Origin: JADKAC01 sp964492065 | GTDB taxonomy: Bacteria > Bacteroidota > Bacteroidia > Chitinophagales > BACL12 | Assembly: GCA_964492065.1 (NCBI GenBank) | Contig: CAZBHH010000018.1 | Span: 1 to 52,015 of the forward strand | Direction of reading: 5' to 3' | DNA: 52,015 nucleotides | In this document: piece by piece, positions 16,060 through 25,404 of the stretch | Position numbering within the stretch: position 1 is the stretch's first letter | Layout of the letters: each line of letters opens with the position of its first letter | The notes under the pieces: model-generated | Told to the model about the DNA's origin: nothing | Seen by the model: only the letters and a program-made list of their open reading frames with translations | The model's database searches: none | Translations under genes and position numbers: made by a program

Positions 16060-17382
16060 ATGCAGGATAATTCGACATATCGGGATTACAACAAGATGGT
16101 CTGGCGGCGATTTAAACAACACCGGCCTGCTTATGTCGCCCTGTATGTGTTATTGTTCTTAATCGCTATCGCCGTTTTGGCGCCGCTCATCGCCAACGAG
16201 AAACCGCTGTATGCCCGCTACGGTAACACCGCCATTTTCCCGGCATTCAGTTTTAAAAAAAACTATACGCTTACGGGAGCCGATGGCAATACCTTGCAAA
16301 TAAATGCGCAGTATGCCGACTGGAAGCAATTGCCGTTTGATCAGGTGATCTGGGCGCCGGTGCCCTATTCGCCCGGGAAAAAAGATTACGCTAACAGCAA
16401 TTTCAAAAGCCCTGCCGGCCCGCAATTCTTCAAAGACCCCGACGGAAAAATCGGCGATATGCCCTTGCGCTTCCGCCATTGGATGGGTACCAATACGCTC
16501 GGTGAAGATGTACTCGCCGGCTTGATTCACGGCACACGCATATCGCTCAGCATCGGATTGATAGCCATGAGTATTGCCACCGTCATCGGCCTGGTACTCG
16601 GCATGTTGGCCGGTTTCTTTGGCGACAATACCCTGCGCACCAGCAGGGGCCGGTTCTGGACGACGATAGTGGGCTGTTGCTTCGCCTGGTACTACGCAGT
16701 GCATCTGCGCAGCTTTGCGCTGGCGGATGCGCTACAGCAATCGGGCCTGGAAGCCGTCCTGCAGGTTGCGCTGAGCCTCTGTATTTTCCTGGGCATCGCT
16801 TTTCTGTTCTCACTGCTGGGAAAGCGCATCGGCAGGTTGTCATTTGCAAAAAAGACCATGCGTATCCCCGTAGATTCTATCGTTTCCAGGTTAATTGAAA
16901 TAATTCATTCGCTGCCGATTTTTATTTTAATCATCACGATTGCCGCTGTAGCCAAACCTTCTCTCGTCAATGTGATGGTAATTATCGGACTCACTTCGTG
17001 GACGGGAATAGCCCGCTTTACCCGTGCGGAAATGTTGCGCATACGCAACATGGAGTTTATGGATGCCGCACAATCGCTCGGCTACAGCCGCCGCCGCATG
17101 TTGCTGAAGCACGCACTGCCCAATGGCATTGCACCCGCACTCGTCGCCATCGCCTTCGGCATCGCATCGGCTATACTGGTGGAGTCGTCATTGTCGTTCC
17201 TCGGCGTAGGCGTTCCGCCCGAGTCGGTGACATGGGGGTCGCTGGTGAATGAAGGAAGAGCAAATTTCAACGCATGGTGGCTGGTGGTGTTCCCGGGAAT
17301 GGCAATTTTTATTACCGTGACGGTGTATAACCTGATCGGCGAAGGGATGCGGGATGCCTTTGATCCGAAACTTAAAAATTGA
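16060..17382 (+). CDS. Peptide ABC transporter permease, DppC type, with insertions
   Basis: This is the second membrane subunit (440 residues, against about 280-300 usual). Helix one (YVALYVLLFLIAIAVLAPLI) is followed by a periplasmic segment of about 100 residues before the family's HWMGTNTLGEDVLAGLIHGTR. After the next helix an extra block of about 70 residues, hydrophobic enough for one or two further helices (VGCCFAWYYAVHL; VALSLCIFLGIAFLFSL), splits the usual core. The core then resumes with DSIVSRLIEIIHSLPIFI. The EAA-like loop is EFMDAAQSLGYSRRRMLLKHALPNG. It starts directly after the DppB stop and the pair should be made together. Confidence 0.9.
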   Translation: MQDNSTYRDYNKMVWRRFKQHRPAYVALYVLLFLIAIAVLAPLIANEKPLYARYGNTAIFPAFSFKKNYTLTGADGNTLQINAQYADWKQLPFDQVIWAPVPYSPGKKDYANSNFKSPAGPQFFKDPDGKIGDMPLRFRHWMGTNTLGEDVLAGLIHGTRISLSIGLIAMSIATVIGLVLGMLAGFFGDNTLRTSRGRFWTTIVGCCFAWYYAVHLRSFALADALQQSGLEAVLQVALSLCIFLGIAFLFSLLGKRIGRLSFAKKTMRIPVDSIVSRLIEIIHSLPIFILIITIAAVAKPSLVNVMVIIGLTSWTGIARFTRAEMLRIRNMEFMDAAQSLGYSRRRMLLKHALPNGIAPALVAIAFGIASAILVESSLSFLGVGVPPESVTWGSLVNEGRANFNAWWLVVFPGMAIFITVTVYNLIGEGMRDAFDPKLKN

Positions 17383-17435
17383 TATACTAAATTTACAATT
17401 AAAACATGCAGTAACCCCCTGCGTTATTCAGTGCA

Positions 17436-18902
17436 ATGAGAAGTGGTGTTTCGTTTCTGATATTCGCTTTTATCGTGTGCCATGCCCCCTGCACTGTGGC
17501 ACAGAATATCTATATTTCCAACGAGGAAAAGCTCAACTCCGAATTGGTCGGCTTTGATGTGGTAGGCCGCATGAACAGCGGCAACCTCGTCATTTATAAA
17601 AAATACCGGTTTGAGGACGTGCTTGAATTTTACGATGCGCAGATGGCGCTGCTGAAAAAGAAGGAAATTACCATCAAGGCATCTGCATACGAGAGCAAGG
17701 AAGTTCTGAAAATCGGCAATCAGCTCTTTCATTTTTTTACCCGGAAAATCAACAAGCAGACTTTTCTCTATGCACAGGTATTCGGTGAAGATGCCGAGAA
17801 AAAAGGCGATCCGATAATCATCGACTCGACGAGCCGGCGCATCGGCGACAATTTTTCAGATTACAAGATAGTGCGTTCGGGCAACGGCGACTACGCTATG
17901 GCGTATCAGTATGCATTCAACGGCGGAAAAATCAGCAGGCTGTTGACGGTGGTCATCAATGCCGCCGGCAAAATCAATAGTGTGAAAGAAGTGAGCATTC
18001 CTACCGATGGGTTTGACGCCATTGATGAGAAATCCATGATAAGCAATGAGGGCATGCCCGTATTTTTGTTTAGCAACAATGCGTATTCCTGCAAAAAAGA
18101 AAGGGAAAGCGCATCGCATCTCATCGCCTGCGGAGCGCTGCCGTCGGGATTTACACTATGTGCACTCAATGAACCGGAATGCCTGCTGGAAATCCAGTTA
18201 AACGTAGATAATACCCATCATACCGTGACGGCTATCGGTTTCAGCGGCGATGCCACAAAAAATGCGATGACGGGTTATGTGTATCTGCAAATAAATCCGC
18301 AAAGCGGAGAAGTACTGCAACGCCATGCGGGTACATTTTCCGATGAATTGCTGAACAGCATTGCCGCAAAATCGGAGAAACAGGAGAAATACGTCCCCGC
18401 TTTTAAACCCTCCTTTGTGATTCCACGTGCCGACGGCGGCGCATTGATGGTATCGGAATATTATGAGAAAACAACGGAGAATTACGACTTCACCAATTAC
18501 GATCCGTATTACGGCTACCGCACCTCCACCCGTGTGGTGGATTACTACGAGTACAACGATGTCTTTCTGATAAGCATCTCACCACAGGGAACGATTGACT
18601 GGACCAATATGATCCGCAAGCGGCAGGTGTCTAAAGAAGACCGCGGCGCCTATTCCTCATTTGTGTTTGCAAATTGTATCGAGCGCTTGTTTTTTATTTA
18701 TAACGAAGATATTTCCCAGAATTCCAACGTGGTGCAATACGAGATGCTCGCCGACGGCACCCTGAACCGCAAGAGCCTGTTCAATCCCTCAAAGCAGGAA
18801 GTGGAGCTGCGGCCGCAGGCGGGCAAACAGGTGGCATTTAACGAGGTCATTATCCCCAGCATTCACAAGCGCAGCTTGTCCTTTGTCAGTATAGAATTTT
18901 AA
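17436..18902 (+). CDS. Secreted protein of unknown function
   Basis: I do not recognise this 488-residue protein. It has a clear signal peptide (MRSGVSFLIFAFIVCHAP...TVAQ) and then a soluble, beta-rich sequence without further membrane helices. The mature part has alternating short strands such as FHFFTRKINKQTFLYAQVFG, a tyrosine-rich stretch near residue 350 (YDFTNYDPYYGYRT) and no catalytic motif that I can name. The pattern of repeated strands with isolated acidic turns would suit a beta-propeller or similar surface protein, but that is a guess. There is no T9SS tail and no lipobox. It runs in the same direction as the downstream DUF6427-like gene, with only 9 bases between them. Confidence 0.75.
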   Translation: MRSGVSFLIFAFIVCHAPCTVAQNIYISNEEKLNSELVGFDVVGRMNSGNLVIYKKYRFEDVLEFYDAQMALLKKKEITIKASAYESKEVLKIGNQLFHFFTRKINKQTFLYAQVFGEDAEKKGDPIIIDSTSRRIGDNFSDYKIVRSGNGDYAMAYQYAFNGGKISRLLTVVINAAGKINSVKEVSIPTDGFDAIDEKSMISNEGMPVFLFSNNAYSCKKERESASHLIACGALPSGFTLCALNEPECLLEIQLNVDNTHHTVTAIGFSGDATKNAMTGYVYLQINPQSGEVLQRHAGTFSDELLNSIAAKSEKQEKYVPAFKPSFVIPRADGGALMVSEYYEKTTENYDFTNYDPYYGYRTSTRVVDYYEYNDVFLISISPQGTIDWTNMIRKRQVSKEDRGAYSSFVFANCIERLFFIYNEDISQNSNVVQYEMLADGTLNRKSLFNPSKQEVELRPQAGKQVAFNEVIIPSIHKRSLSFVSIEF

Positions 18903-18911
18903 CTTCACACG

Positions 18912-19898
18912 GTGCTAAAAATATTGCAGTCTGCCGGCCCCTTTTCATTTCTCTTTTTGCTGCTCTATTTTATTGCGTTAAACCTGCATGCCATACTGTT
19001 TGATGCCTATCATCCCATTGCGTTGCACACGCCAGTTTTCGACCTGCTGTTTATCGACGCCCTCCTAACCGGCACGCTTAACCCGGAGCAAATGTTCTAT
19101 GCCACCATCGCCGTTATTTTTATCCAGGGGCTGTTGCTCTCCATACTGCTGCGGGTTTTTAAAATCACCCCCAAATTAAACCTGGTTCCCGCTGCAGTGT
19201 ATTACCTGCTGTTTTATCTGTTTGGAGAATGCATCACCTTCACGCCGGCATTGTTGCTCAATTTTTTTCTGCTGTTGTTATTTGCACTGTTGTTTGGCGT
19301 GTACAACCGGCAGAATGCCGATACTGCATTTTTTAATTCCGGCTTTTTAAACGGATGTATGAGCGTTTTCTATTTTCCGGCTGCGGTGTATTCCCTGTTC
19401 AGTATATACACACTGTACGCTCTGCGCTCATCCACACTGCGGGAATTGTTTGTCTTTATTTCGGGCTTTATCGCCGTTGTGTTTCTGGTGTTCACCGCCT
19501 GTTTCTGGTACGATGCCACCGACCTATTGACGGATTCCGTCAGGGTGCCGACTGTTGAAAATCTGCTGCCTGCGGCGGGTGTCCTGGCGTATATCAAAAC
19601 CTTCGTGGTACTGTGCTTTCTGGCGCCGGCTATCGCCTTTGTCAACCGGCGATCGGGGAGCTTACTGGTGCAAATCCGGAAATACCTCTCCGCCATCCTG
19701 GTATGTGTCGTTTTTGCAGCAATGGCAGGCCTGTTATACAGCCCTGCGGCTCTGCCGGCCTATGTCGCGGTGGCCATTCCCATCGCTGTTCTCATAGGTT
19801 ATTACCTTTCCGGAATAAAGAACCGGGACACGGCCGAGATCATCCACCTGACTTTTATGGGAATTGTTTTCACTTTTCAATACGTTAACTTTGCATAA
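18912..19898 (+). CDS. DUF6427-family integral membrane protein
   Basis: The 328-residue protein is hydrophobic nearly throughout, with about nine or ten predicted membrane segments (for example FSFLFLLLYFIALNLHAILF at the N-terminus). It fits the DUF6427 family of Bacteroidota, of unknown function. The likely start is GTG at 18912, 9 bases after the upstream stop; no ATG fits better. Its 3' end contains the -33 element of the purQ promoter, so the two genes are adjacent but purQ can be transcribed separately. The inner membrane is the expected location. Confidence 0.75.
   Translation: MLKILQSAGPFSFLFLLLYFIALNLHAILFDAYHPIALHTPVFDLLFIDALLTGTLNPEQMFYATIAVIFIQGLLLSILLRVFKITPKLNLVPAAVYYLLFYLFGECITFTPALLLNFFLLLLFALLFGVYNRQNADTAFFNSGFLNGCMSVFYFPAAVYSLFSIYTLYALRSSTLRELFVFISGFIAVVFLVFTACFWYDATDLLTDSVRVPTVENLLPAAGVLAYIKTFVVLCFLAPAIAFVNRRSGSLLVQIRKYLSAILVCVVFAAMAGLLYSPAALPAYVAVAIPIAVLIGYYLSGIKNRDTAEIIHLTFMGIVFTFQYVNFA
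19864..19893 (+). promoter_or_regulatory. Complete Bacteroidota-type promoter for purQ
   Basis: TTG at 19864-19866 and TAACTTTG at 19886-19893 are separated by 19 bases, an exact match to the -33 TTG / -7 TAnnTTTG architecture. Initiation is expected around 19897-19900, giving a leader of about 15 bases before the ATG at 19914. The whole element except its last base or two overlaps the 3' codons of the upstream membrane-protein gene. Confidence 0.75.
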
Positions 19899-19913
19899 TA
19901 ATTCGATGCGACC

Positions 19914-20621
19914 ATGAGATTTGGAGTAATAACATTTCCGGGCAGCAACTGCGATCAGGACCTGGTACATGTCATGCGCAATGTAATGCACTGTGAAGTA
20001 GTGGAATTATGGCATAAGCAAAATCATCTCGGCGGACTCACCACCGATGATTGCGTGCTGCTGCCGGGTGGTTTTTCCTATGGCGACGCACTGCGCACCG
20101 GGGCAATCGCCCGCTTCAGCCCTATCATGGAGGCGGTGATTGCACATTGCAACAGCGGCGGCTATGCATGGGGTATATGCAACGGATTCCAAATTCTGTG
20201 TGAGGCCGGCCTGCTGCCGGGCGTGTTGCTTGAAAACGCAAACCAGCAGTTTATCTGTAAAAATATCTATCTGAAAGCGGCCAGTGACAGCAATCGCTTA
20301 ACCGCAAATATTCCTGAAGATGCAGTGTTGAAAATTCCAATGGCCCACGGCGAGGGCAGGTATTTTGCCGATGAACAGACATTGCAACAACTGATCGGAA
20401 ACGACCAGGTATTGTTCAGGTACTGCGATGCACAGGGCAATATTACCGAAGACGCTAATCCCAACGGCTCGTTGTACAATATTGCGGGTATTTGCAACAG
20501 CGGCCGCAATGTGTTCGGCATGATGCCTCACCCCGAACGGGCATCGGAAGAAATTCTTAAAAATACCGACGGCAAGCTGCTGTTCCAATCATTTTTGAAA
20601 GGCGTACCCGAAACGGTATAG
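19914..20621 (+). CDS. purQ: Phosphoribosylformylglycinamidine synthase, glutaminase subunit
   Basis: PurQ releases ammonia from glutamine for step four of purine synthesis and works with PurL and PurS. The 235-residue protein is a class I glutamine amidotransferase. The nucleophile cysteine is at about residue 89 in AWGICNGFQIL, and the catalytic His206/Glu208 pair is in MMPHPERASE. The N-terminal GVITFPGSNCDQD is typical of PurQ. A separate purQ implies that this organism has the PurSQL form rather than the long fused enzyme. The gene has its own promoter and a terminator 36 bases after its stop, so it appears monocistronic. A purF-type gene lies 23 kb away. Confidence 0.95.
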   Translation: MRFGVITFPGSNCDQDLVHVMRNVMHCEVVELWHKQNHLGGLTTDDCVLLPGGFSYGDALRTGAIARFSPIMEAVIAHCNSGGYAWGICNGFQILCEAGLLPGVLLENANQQFICKNIYLKAASDSNRLTANIPEDAVLKIPMAHGEGRYFADEQTLQQLIGNDQVLFRYCDAQGNITEDANPNGSLYNIAGICNSGRNVFGMMPHPERASEEILKNTDGKLLFQSFLKGVPETV

Positions 20622-20656
20622 CCAACCGCCTCGCTGTTATTGAGATTTTGTTGATT

Positions 20657-20690
20657 GGGTTAAAACCCATTCTTAACCCTTTTTATTATT
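20657..20690 (+). terminator. Terminator of purQ
   Basis: GGGTTAA at 20657-20663 pairs with TTAACCC at 20673-20679 around a 9-base loop, followed directly by TTTTTATTATT. It lies 36 bases after the purQ stop. Confidence 0.75.
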
Positions 20691-21480
20691 CCTATTTTTT
20701 GGAATGGATATTTCATTCACTCAAAATTGAGTTGGAAGAAGAATTTTTAAATTTTTCAAATCCATTGTTTAATATATTCATTCTATTCCTGTTGCAATGT
20801 CTTTTTTGAACGGTGCATTTCCCGGTTTTAAAATACGTCACCTCGTTTATGGCAGATTCGGAAACAGAAGCGGAAAAATATGCACCCTGCCACCCAATTC
20901 TTTCCTTTGTCAATTGAAGTTTGTTTATCCTACAGGAAGCCTCGCCTTTGATGCGTTGCATCTCCTTTGCCGTGGTCTGTTCCCATTGAAATCAAACAAT
21001 GGCAATAATCCGTGAAGCCAATCACAATGTCACACATATCTTTTTTCTTTTAAATTTCACGCATATGCCTCCACACTTTTTGCCTGAGCGCTTTTGAATC
21101 GAAAGAAGGATACCTGTTTTTTACTCCGGGCAAAATGAATATATGCTTTTACATGAGGCATTTAGTTGGCTTTAAATAGGCACGGCAATGGAATTGTTGC
21201 ACGATTTTGTGTTTGCCCGATTCAAGTAATAAAGCGAGGTGCAATGCTTCAAATAGTTTTGATTGAGTTCCGGGGTTGGAGTCACACCTATAAAAAATGT
21301 TTTCCCGGATGCAGAAAGCACAACTGATACTTACATGTGCATGGCTTGCGAACAGATTTTATAATCTGAAATGATTACCGTTTTTCTTTTGCATTACACA
21401 AGAGGGATGGTCGGTTGCGCAGACAATCAATTGCCGTTAAAATAACAATGAGAAAATCCTTCCGCCATTCACTTCACCTG
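20691..21480. other. Gene-free stretch downstream of purQ
   Basis: About 790 AT-rich bases hold no frame that looks protein coding. The longest frames (72 residues on plus, 82 on minus around 20713-21015) overlap each other and have no recognisable sequence. There are short T-runs and no tRNA, no terminal inverted repeats and no clear repeat unit. It may be the residue of a decayed gene. I cannot say more. Confidence 0.5.
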
Positions 21481-22479
21481 CTACCATTCCAGAATGCCTT
21501 TAATCGCCGTCGAATTGCCCTTGTCGTCATCGGTGATGAGGATAACGCCGGTTTTTCCCACTGCGATTTCTTCATCAATAATTACTGACTCCGCTTTCAA
21601 TTCCACACCTGCGTCGTCAATGCGGCAATAGGTGATGGAGGCGGGTGCACCGTTGTCCGCAATATCCATCACGCCGATGATACTGCCCAAAATGGCACCG
21701 TCGTCATACGCATTGTCCGTAAGCTCAAGCGAAGCGGTAAAAATAATTTTGGACTGTTGATGCAATGCGGTTGCACCTGAAAATCCCGCTTTCACGCCAT
21801 GGAATTCCGGCAGCGCACATTCTGAAATCCCGGGTTCGGGAAACGGAATCCGCTGCTGCAGCCCGGCCAACAAGTCCGCATATCCAAACCAAATAACCAT
21901 GTTTTTATTCCGGTTAAACAGGTATATATCGCCGCCGTAACAGGCTGCCGCTTCGATGTTCAGCTCGGAGTCGGCAAAGGCATCCAGGCTCTTGAGATAA
22001 TTGTAGAGCGGCGTTAAGTCGTATCTTTCGATGCGGGGTGTATCTTGCAGCAGAATGCGGTAGAATACATCTCTCTGCGGCGACCTGGATCCCGACCCGA
22101 ACACCGCGATTTCGTTTTCGCCCGCCAAGTCCATCGCCTCCAGGTCGGGCTTGACGGGCTTGGGTATTCTGACACCCGTGTATGCGCCAATTCCGGGGAA
22201 TGGAGTTGCCGATACCACGCTGAAGGTACTGTCTAATGTGAAGAAAAAGGGGGAGTCATCGCCGATGGCGTAATAAGTATTGCCTGATTTTACCAATCCC
22301 GATCCGCTGGGCAGGTTGGCGATTGCCGTCTTGTGCAGGATGGTTAATTTCATTTCCGGGTTATTGCATGCGAACAACATCAACAAAAAGCCGGACATGA
22401 GCCCGCCGGCGCCCAAAAATATCGGTTTTACAGGGCATCGCAGCCGCTTTCGCTGAGATATCGAGGGAATGAAGGGCAT
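21481..22479 (-). CDS. DUF6929-like lipoprotein
   Basis: The 332-residue product resembles Bacteroidota proteins labelled DUF6929. The characteristic pattern is LPSGSGLVKSGNTYYAIGDDSPFFFTLD near residues 55-82 (given here in two overlapping parts: LPSGSGLVKSG and YYAIGDDSPFFFTLD), followed by further repeated strand-turn units such as DLEAMDLAGENEIAVFGSGS. This suggests a beta-propeller. A basic N-terminus (RKRLRCPVK) and the lipobox LMLFAC put the lipidated cysteine at residue 38, so it is probably anchored in the envelope. Function is unknown. It is divergent from dsbD with 245 bases between them. A near-consensus -7 element TTCTTTTG lies at 22513 to 22506 on the minus strand. Confidence 0.7.
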   Translation of the reverse strand: MPFIPSISQRKRLRCPVKPIFLGAGGLMSGFLLMLFACNNPEMKLTILHKTAIANLPSGSGLVKSGNTYYAIGDDSPFFFTLDSTFSVVSATPFPGIGAYTGVRIPKPVKPDLEAMDLAGENEIAVFGSGSRSPQRDVFYRILLQDTPRIERYDLTPLYNYLKSLDAFADSELNIEAAACYGGDIYLFNRNKNMVIWFGYADLLAGLQQRIPFPEPGISECALPEFHGVKAGFSGATALHQQSKIIFTASLELTDNAYDDGAILGSIIGVMDIADNGAPASITYCRIDDAGVELKAESVIIDEEIAVGKTGVILITDDDKGNSTAIKGILEW

Positions 22480-22650
22480 GGCAGTCCTTGCGGAGTTAAA
22501 AATTACAAAAGAATGGAATTTCCGCTAATATCCCCGGCGAGAAGTGCTTCAGAATAATCCGTTTTAAGGATTACCCCAAGTTTTTGCCGCAGAATTCTAT
22601 TGCAACTGAATTAAACCCGGTGAAAATTGTTATTTTGGGCATGTCGGATT

Positions 22651-22670
22651 CGGGCTGCACAGCCCGTTTT
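22651..22670 (+). other. Short hairpin with T-run upstream of dsbD
   Basis: CGGGCT at 22651-22656 pairs with AGCCCG at 22661-22666 around GCAC, followed by TTTT. It sits about 60 bases before the dsbD ATG with no gene upstream on this strand, so it may be a weak attenuator in a leader or simply chance. A near -7 element, TATTTTTA at 22696-22703, lies downstream of it, which argues against it being in the leader. Confidence 0.3.
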
Positions 22671-22724
22671 ACTCATAATTAAAGGCCGAATAGGTTATTT
22701 TTACGCATGGAATATTCTTAGCAT

Positions 22725-25163
22725 ATGAAGAAACACATTATTATTCAGGTTATCGCATTGCTGATTCCGGTATTTTTTGCCATAGGCGCCCGCAGTCAGA
22801 TTTTAAATCCCGTAAAATGGGAATTCAGTTCGGAAAAGACAGGTGCAAACGAATATACGCTGATTTTCAAGGCGACAATTGAGGATAAGTGGAAAGTGTA
22901 TGGAACAGATATTGAACCCGGCGGCCCGGTACCTACTTCTGTCAATTTTGAAGAAGTGGGCGAAGGCGTGGATATGTCGCAGCCACTCGTGGAGCTGGGA
23001 AGGAAAGAAGTGGCGCAGGAGCCCTTGTTTGACAATATGACCCTGAGTTATTACTACAAGCGCCTGACGCTGCGCAAGGTGGTTACCATTACCAAGGACG
23101 TGACGCTGCAAGGATATGTGGAATTTATGACCTGCGACGACAGGCAATGCCTGCCGCCCGACGCCGTGGATTTTACCTTTGAACTGAAAGCCGATGAGAG
23201 CGGGAGCGCCAATAACACTATTCCGTCCAATGGAATACTGACGCCGGTCAAATGGAATATCAGTACAGAAAAAATTTCGGACACCGCCTATTATATTCAT
23301 TTTAAAGCATCCATTGATGCGGGGTGGAAATTGTATTCGCAATTTATTGCTCCCGGCGGTCCGATACCGACATCTTTTAGTTTCGCGAATGCAAATACAG
23401 GTGCATACGTTTTGAACGGCAGCGTGGAAGAGGTGACAAAACCCGAACAACAAAAGGAACCGCTGTTTGACAATATGCTCTTGAAATATTTTAAACACGA
23501 AGCCCATTTCCGCCAAAAGGTTACCGTCACCGATACGAGCGCCACGGTAAAGGGATCGTTTGAATTTATGACCTGCGATGCCACCCAGTGTTTACCCGCC
23601 GAAACAAGAGAATTTTCGGTGCACCTGGTCAGTGGACTCGTATCCGAAGACGAAGGCGATTCGCAACTGCGGGTAGATTCTACCGCATTGCAGTTCAACA
23701 TTGACAATACGCCTTTGAGTTTATGTGGCGGCGAAGTCGTTAAGTCGGAAGAGAACAATAAAGGTTTCCTGGGTATATTTTTCCTGGGATTTATCGGCGG
23801 CATCATCGCCTTGCTCACGCCCTGTGTATTCCCGATGATACCGCTGACGGTGAGTTTTTTTACGAAGCGGTCGCAGAACAAATCAAAGGGCGTTTTTGAA
23901 GCGTTTTTCTACGGTTTTTGTATCGTATTGATTTACGTACTGCTATCACTTCCCTTTGTGATTTACAAGCTGCCGCCGGATACGCTCAATGCAATTTCTA
24001 CCAATGTGTATCTCAATGTGGCATTCTTTGTCGTGTTTATGGTCTTCGCCTTTTCATTTTTCGGTTTTTATGAAATCACCCTGCCGAGTTCCTGGCTGAA
24101 TAAAGCGGATAATGCTTCATCCGTCGGCGGGTTGGTGGGAATTTTCTTTATGGCGCTGACCTTAGCACTCGTATCGTTTTCATGTACCGGCCCCATTCTC
24201 GGCAGCCTGTTGGTAGGTTCATTGACTGCCGAAGGCGGACAGACCAATTTATTGATTGGCATGCTCGGATTCGGCGTGGCACTGGGCATACCGTTCGGCA
24301 TTTTTGCGGCCTTCCCGCGGATGATGAATAAGTTGCCGAAATCCGGCGGCTGGCTCAATAGCGTGAAAGTGGTGCTGGGATTTATCGAAGTGGCGCTGGC
24401 GTTTAAATTTCTCAGCAATGCCGACCTCGTTTCCCACTGGGGTCTGTTGAAGCGTGAAATATTCTTCGCAATATGGGCGGTGTGCAGTTTTGGCATTTTC
24501 ATCTACTTAATGGGATGGCTGAAGTTCCCGCACGATAGTCCCGGAAAAATAAAGATTTCAAAAGTTCGCGGCTTACTCGCCGTAGTGTTCCTGGTGTTAG
24601 CGGGGTATTTCGGTTACGGCATCGTAAAAGGCTCAAACCCGAAACTGGCGAGCGGTTTTGCGCCCCCGTTATTCTACTCGGTGTATCCGCAGGATTCGCA
24701 TTGCCCGCTGGGATTAGATTGCTATCACGATTTTGAAGAGGCCAAGGAAGTGGCCCGCGAAACCGGTAAGCCGATAATGATTGATTTCACCGGATGGGCT
24801 TGTGTGAACTGCCGGAAAATGGAAGAACATGTCTGGCCGGAAAAAGAAGTGTACGATTTAATTTCCTCCGAATTTGTGCTGGTGAGCTTGTATGTGGACG
24901 ATAAGGAAATGCTGCCCGAAGAAGAGCAATATATTTCTGCGTTCAGCGGCAAAAAAATCCGCACGGTGGGCAATAAGTGGAGCGATTTTCAAAGCAGTTA
25001 CTTCGGTGTGAACTCACAACCCTATTACGTGCTCATTTCACCCGATGGCAAACTGCTGAATCAACCGTCGCCTTACGAACCGGATGTAAATAAATACGCC
25101 GATTTTCTGAAATGCGGCCTCGACGCTTATAAACAGCAAAACAATGTGGCCGGTTTGAAATAA
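22725..25163 (+). CDS. dsbD: Thiol:disulfide interchange protein DsbD with tandem N-terminal domains
   Basis: DsbD carries electrons from cytoplasmic thioredoxin across the inner membrane to periplasmic reductases. The 812-residue protein has a signal peptide and then two successive DsbD-alpha/DsbC-N-like domains. The first (about 25-155) has cysteines in FMTCDDRQCLPP; the second (about 168-305) has FMTCDATQCLPA. A membrane core of about eight helices follows, with the redox cysteines in LLTPCVFPMIPL and FSCTGPILGS (from about 347). A C-terminal thioredoxin domain has the CxxC motif in DFTGWACVNCRKME near residue 690. Usual DsbD has only one alpha domain. It stands alone, divergent from a lipoprotein gene. 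Confidence 0.93.
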   Translation: MKKHIIIQVIALLIPVFFAIGARSQILNPVKWEFSSEKTGANEYTLIFKATIEDKWKVYGTDIEPGGPVPTSVNFEEVGEGVDMSQPLVELGRKEVAQEPLFDNMTLSYYYKRLTLRKVVTITKDVTLQGYVEFMTCDDRQCLPPDAVDFTFELKADESGSANNTIPSNGILTPVKWNISTEKISDTAYYIHFKASIDAGWKLYSQFIAPGGPIPTSFSFANANTGAYVLNGSVEEVTKPEQQKEPLFDNMLLKYFKHEAHFRQKVTVTDTSATVKGSFEFMTCDATQCLPAETREFSVHLVSGLVSEDEGDSQLRVDSTALQFNIDNTPLSLCGGEVVKSEENNKGFLGIFFLGFIGGIIALLTPCVFPMIPLTVSFFTKRSQNKSKGVFEAFFYGFCIVLIYVLLSLPFVIYKLPPDTLNAISTNVYLNVAFFVVFMVFAFSFFGFYEITLPSSWLNKADNASSVGGLVGIFFMALTLALVSFSCTGPILGSLLVGSLTAEGGQTNLLIGMLGFGVALGIPFGIFAAFPRMMNKLPKSGGWLNSVKVVLGFIEVALAFKFLSNADLVSHWGLLKREIFFAIWAVCSFGIFIYLMGWLKFPHDSPGKIKISKVRGLLAVVFLVLAGYFGYGIVKGSNPKLASGFAPPLFYSVYPQDSHCPLGLDCYHDFEEAKEVARETGKPIMIDFTGWACVNCRKMEEHVWPEKEVYDLISSEFVLVSLYVDDKEMLPEEEQYISAFSGKKIRTVGNKWSDFQSSYFGVNSQPYYVLISPDGKLLNQPSPYEPDVNKYADFLKCGLDAYKQQNNVAGLK

Positions 25164-25404
25164 GTGCGGTACGTAAAGCCCTCCGCAATAATTCCGAATC
25201 AAGGCGAATGCATGTCTTTGCAACGATTGGCTTTGCCTGAAATGAACACTCCACATTTTGTTTGGCTTTAAGTATTTGCAATAGTGGTAATTTAATAAAT
25301 CCGTTGTGGTCTGTGGCAATCTGCCATACATCGATAAAAAGAGGTTCTCACCTGTTTTCTTCACTGATACATGCGGAAATTGCCATGCGCATCCCGGAGA
25401 ATTC

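Noticed and set aside
20713..21015. Overlapping frames of 72 and 82 codons in the gap after purQ
   Set aside because: They overlap on opposite strands, lack promoter or recognisable sequence, and lie in AT-rich DNA where such frames arise by chance.
22803..23881. Long antisense frames opposite dsbD
   Set aside because: They are shadows of a strongly coding gene on the plus strand and show no family features; the same holds for antisense frames over atpA, infB and the PDZ gene.
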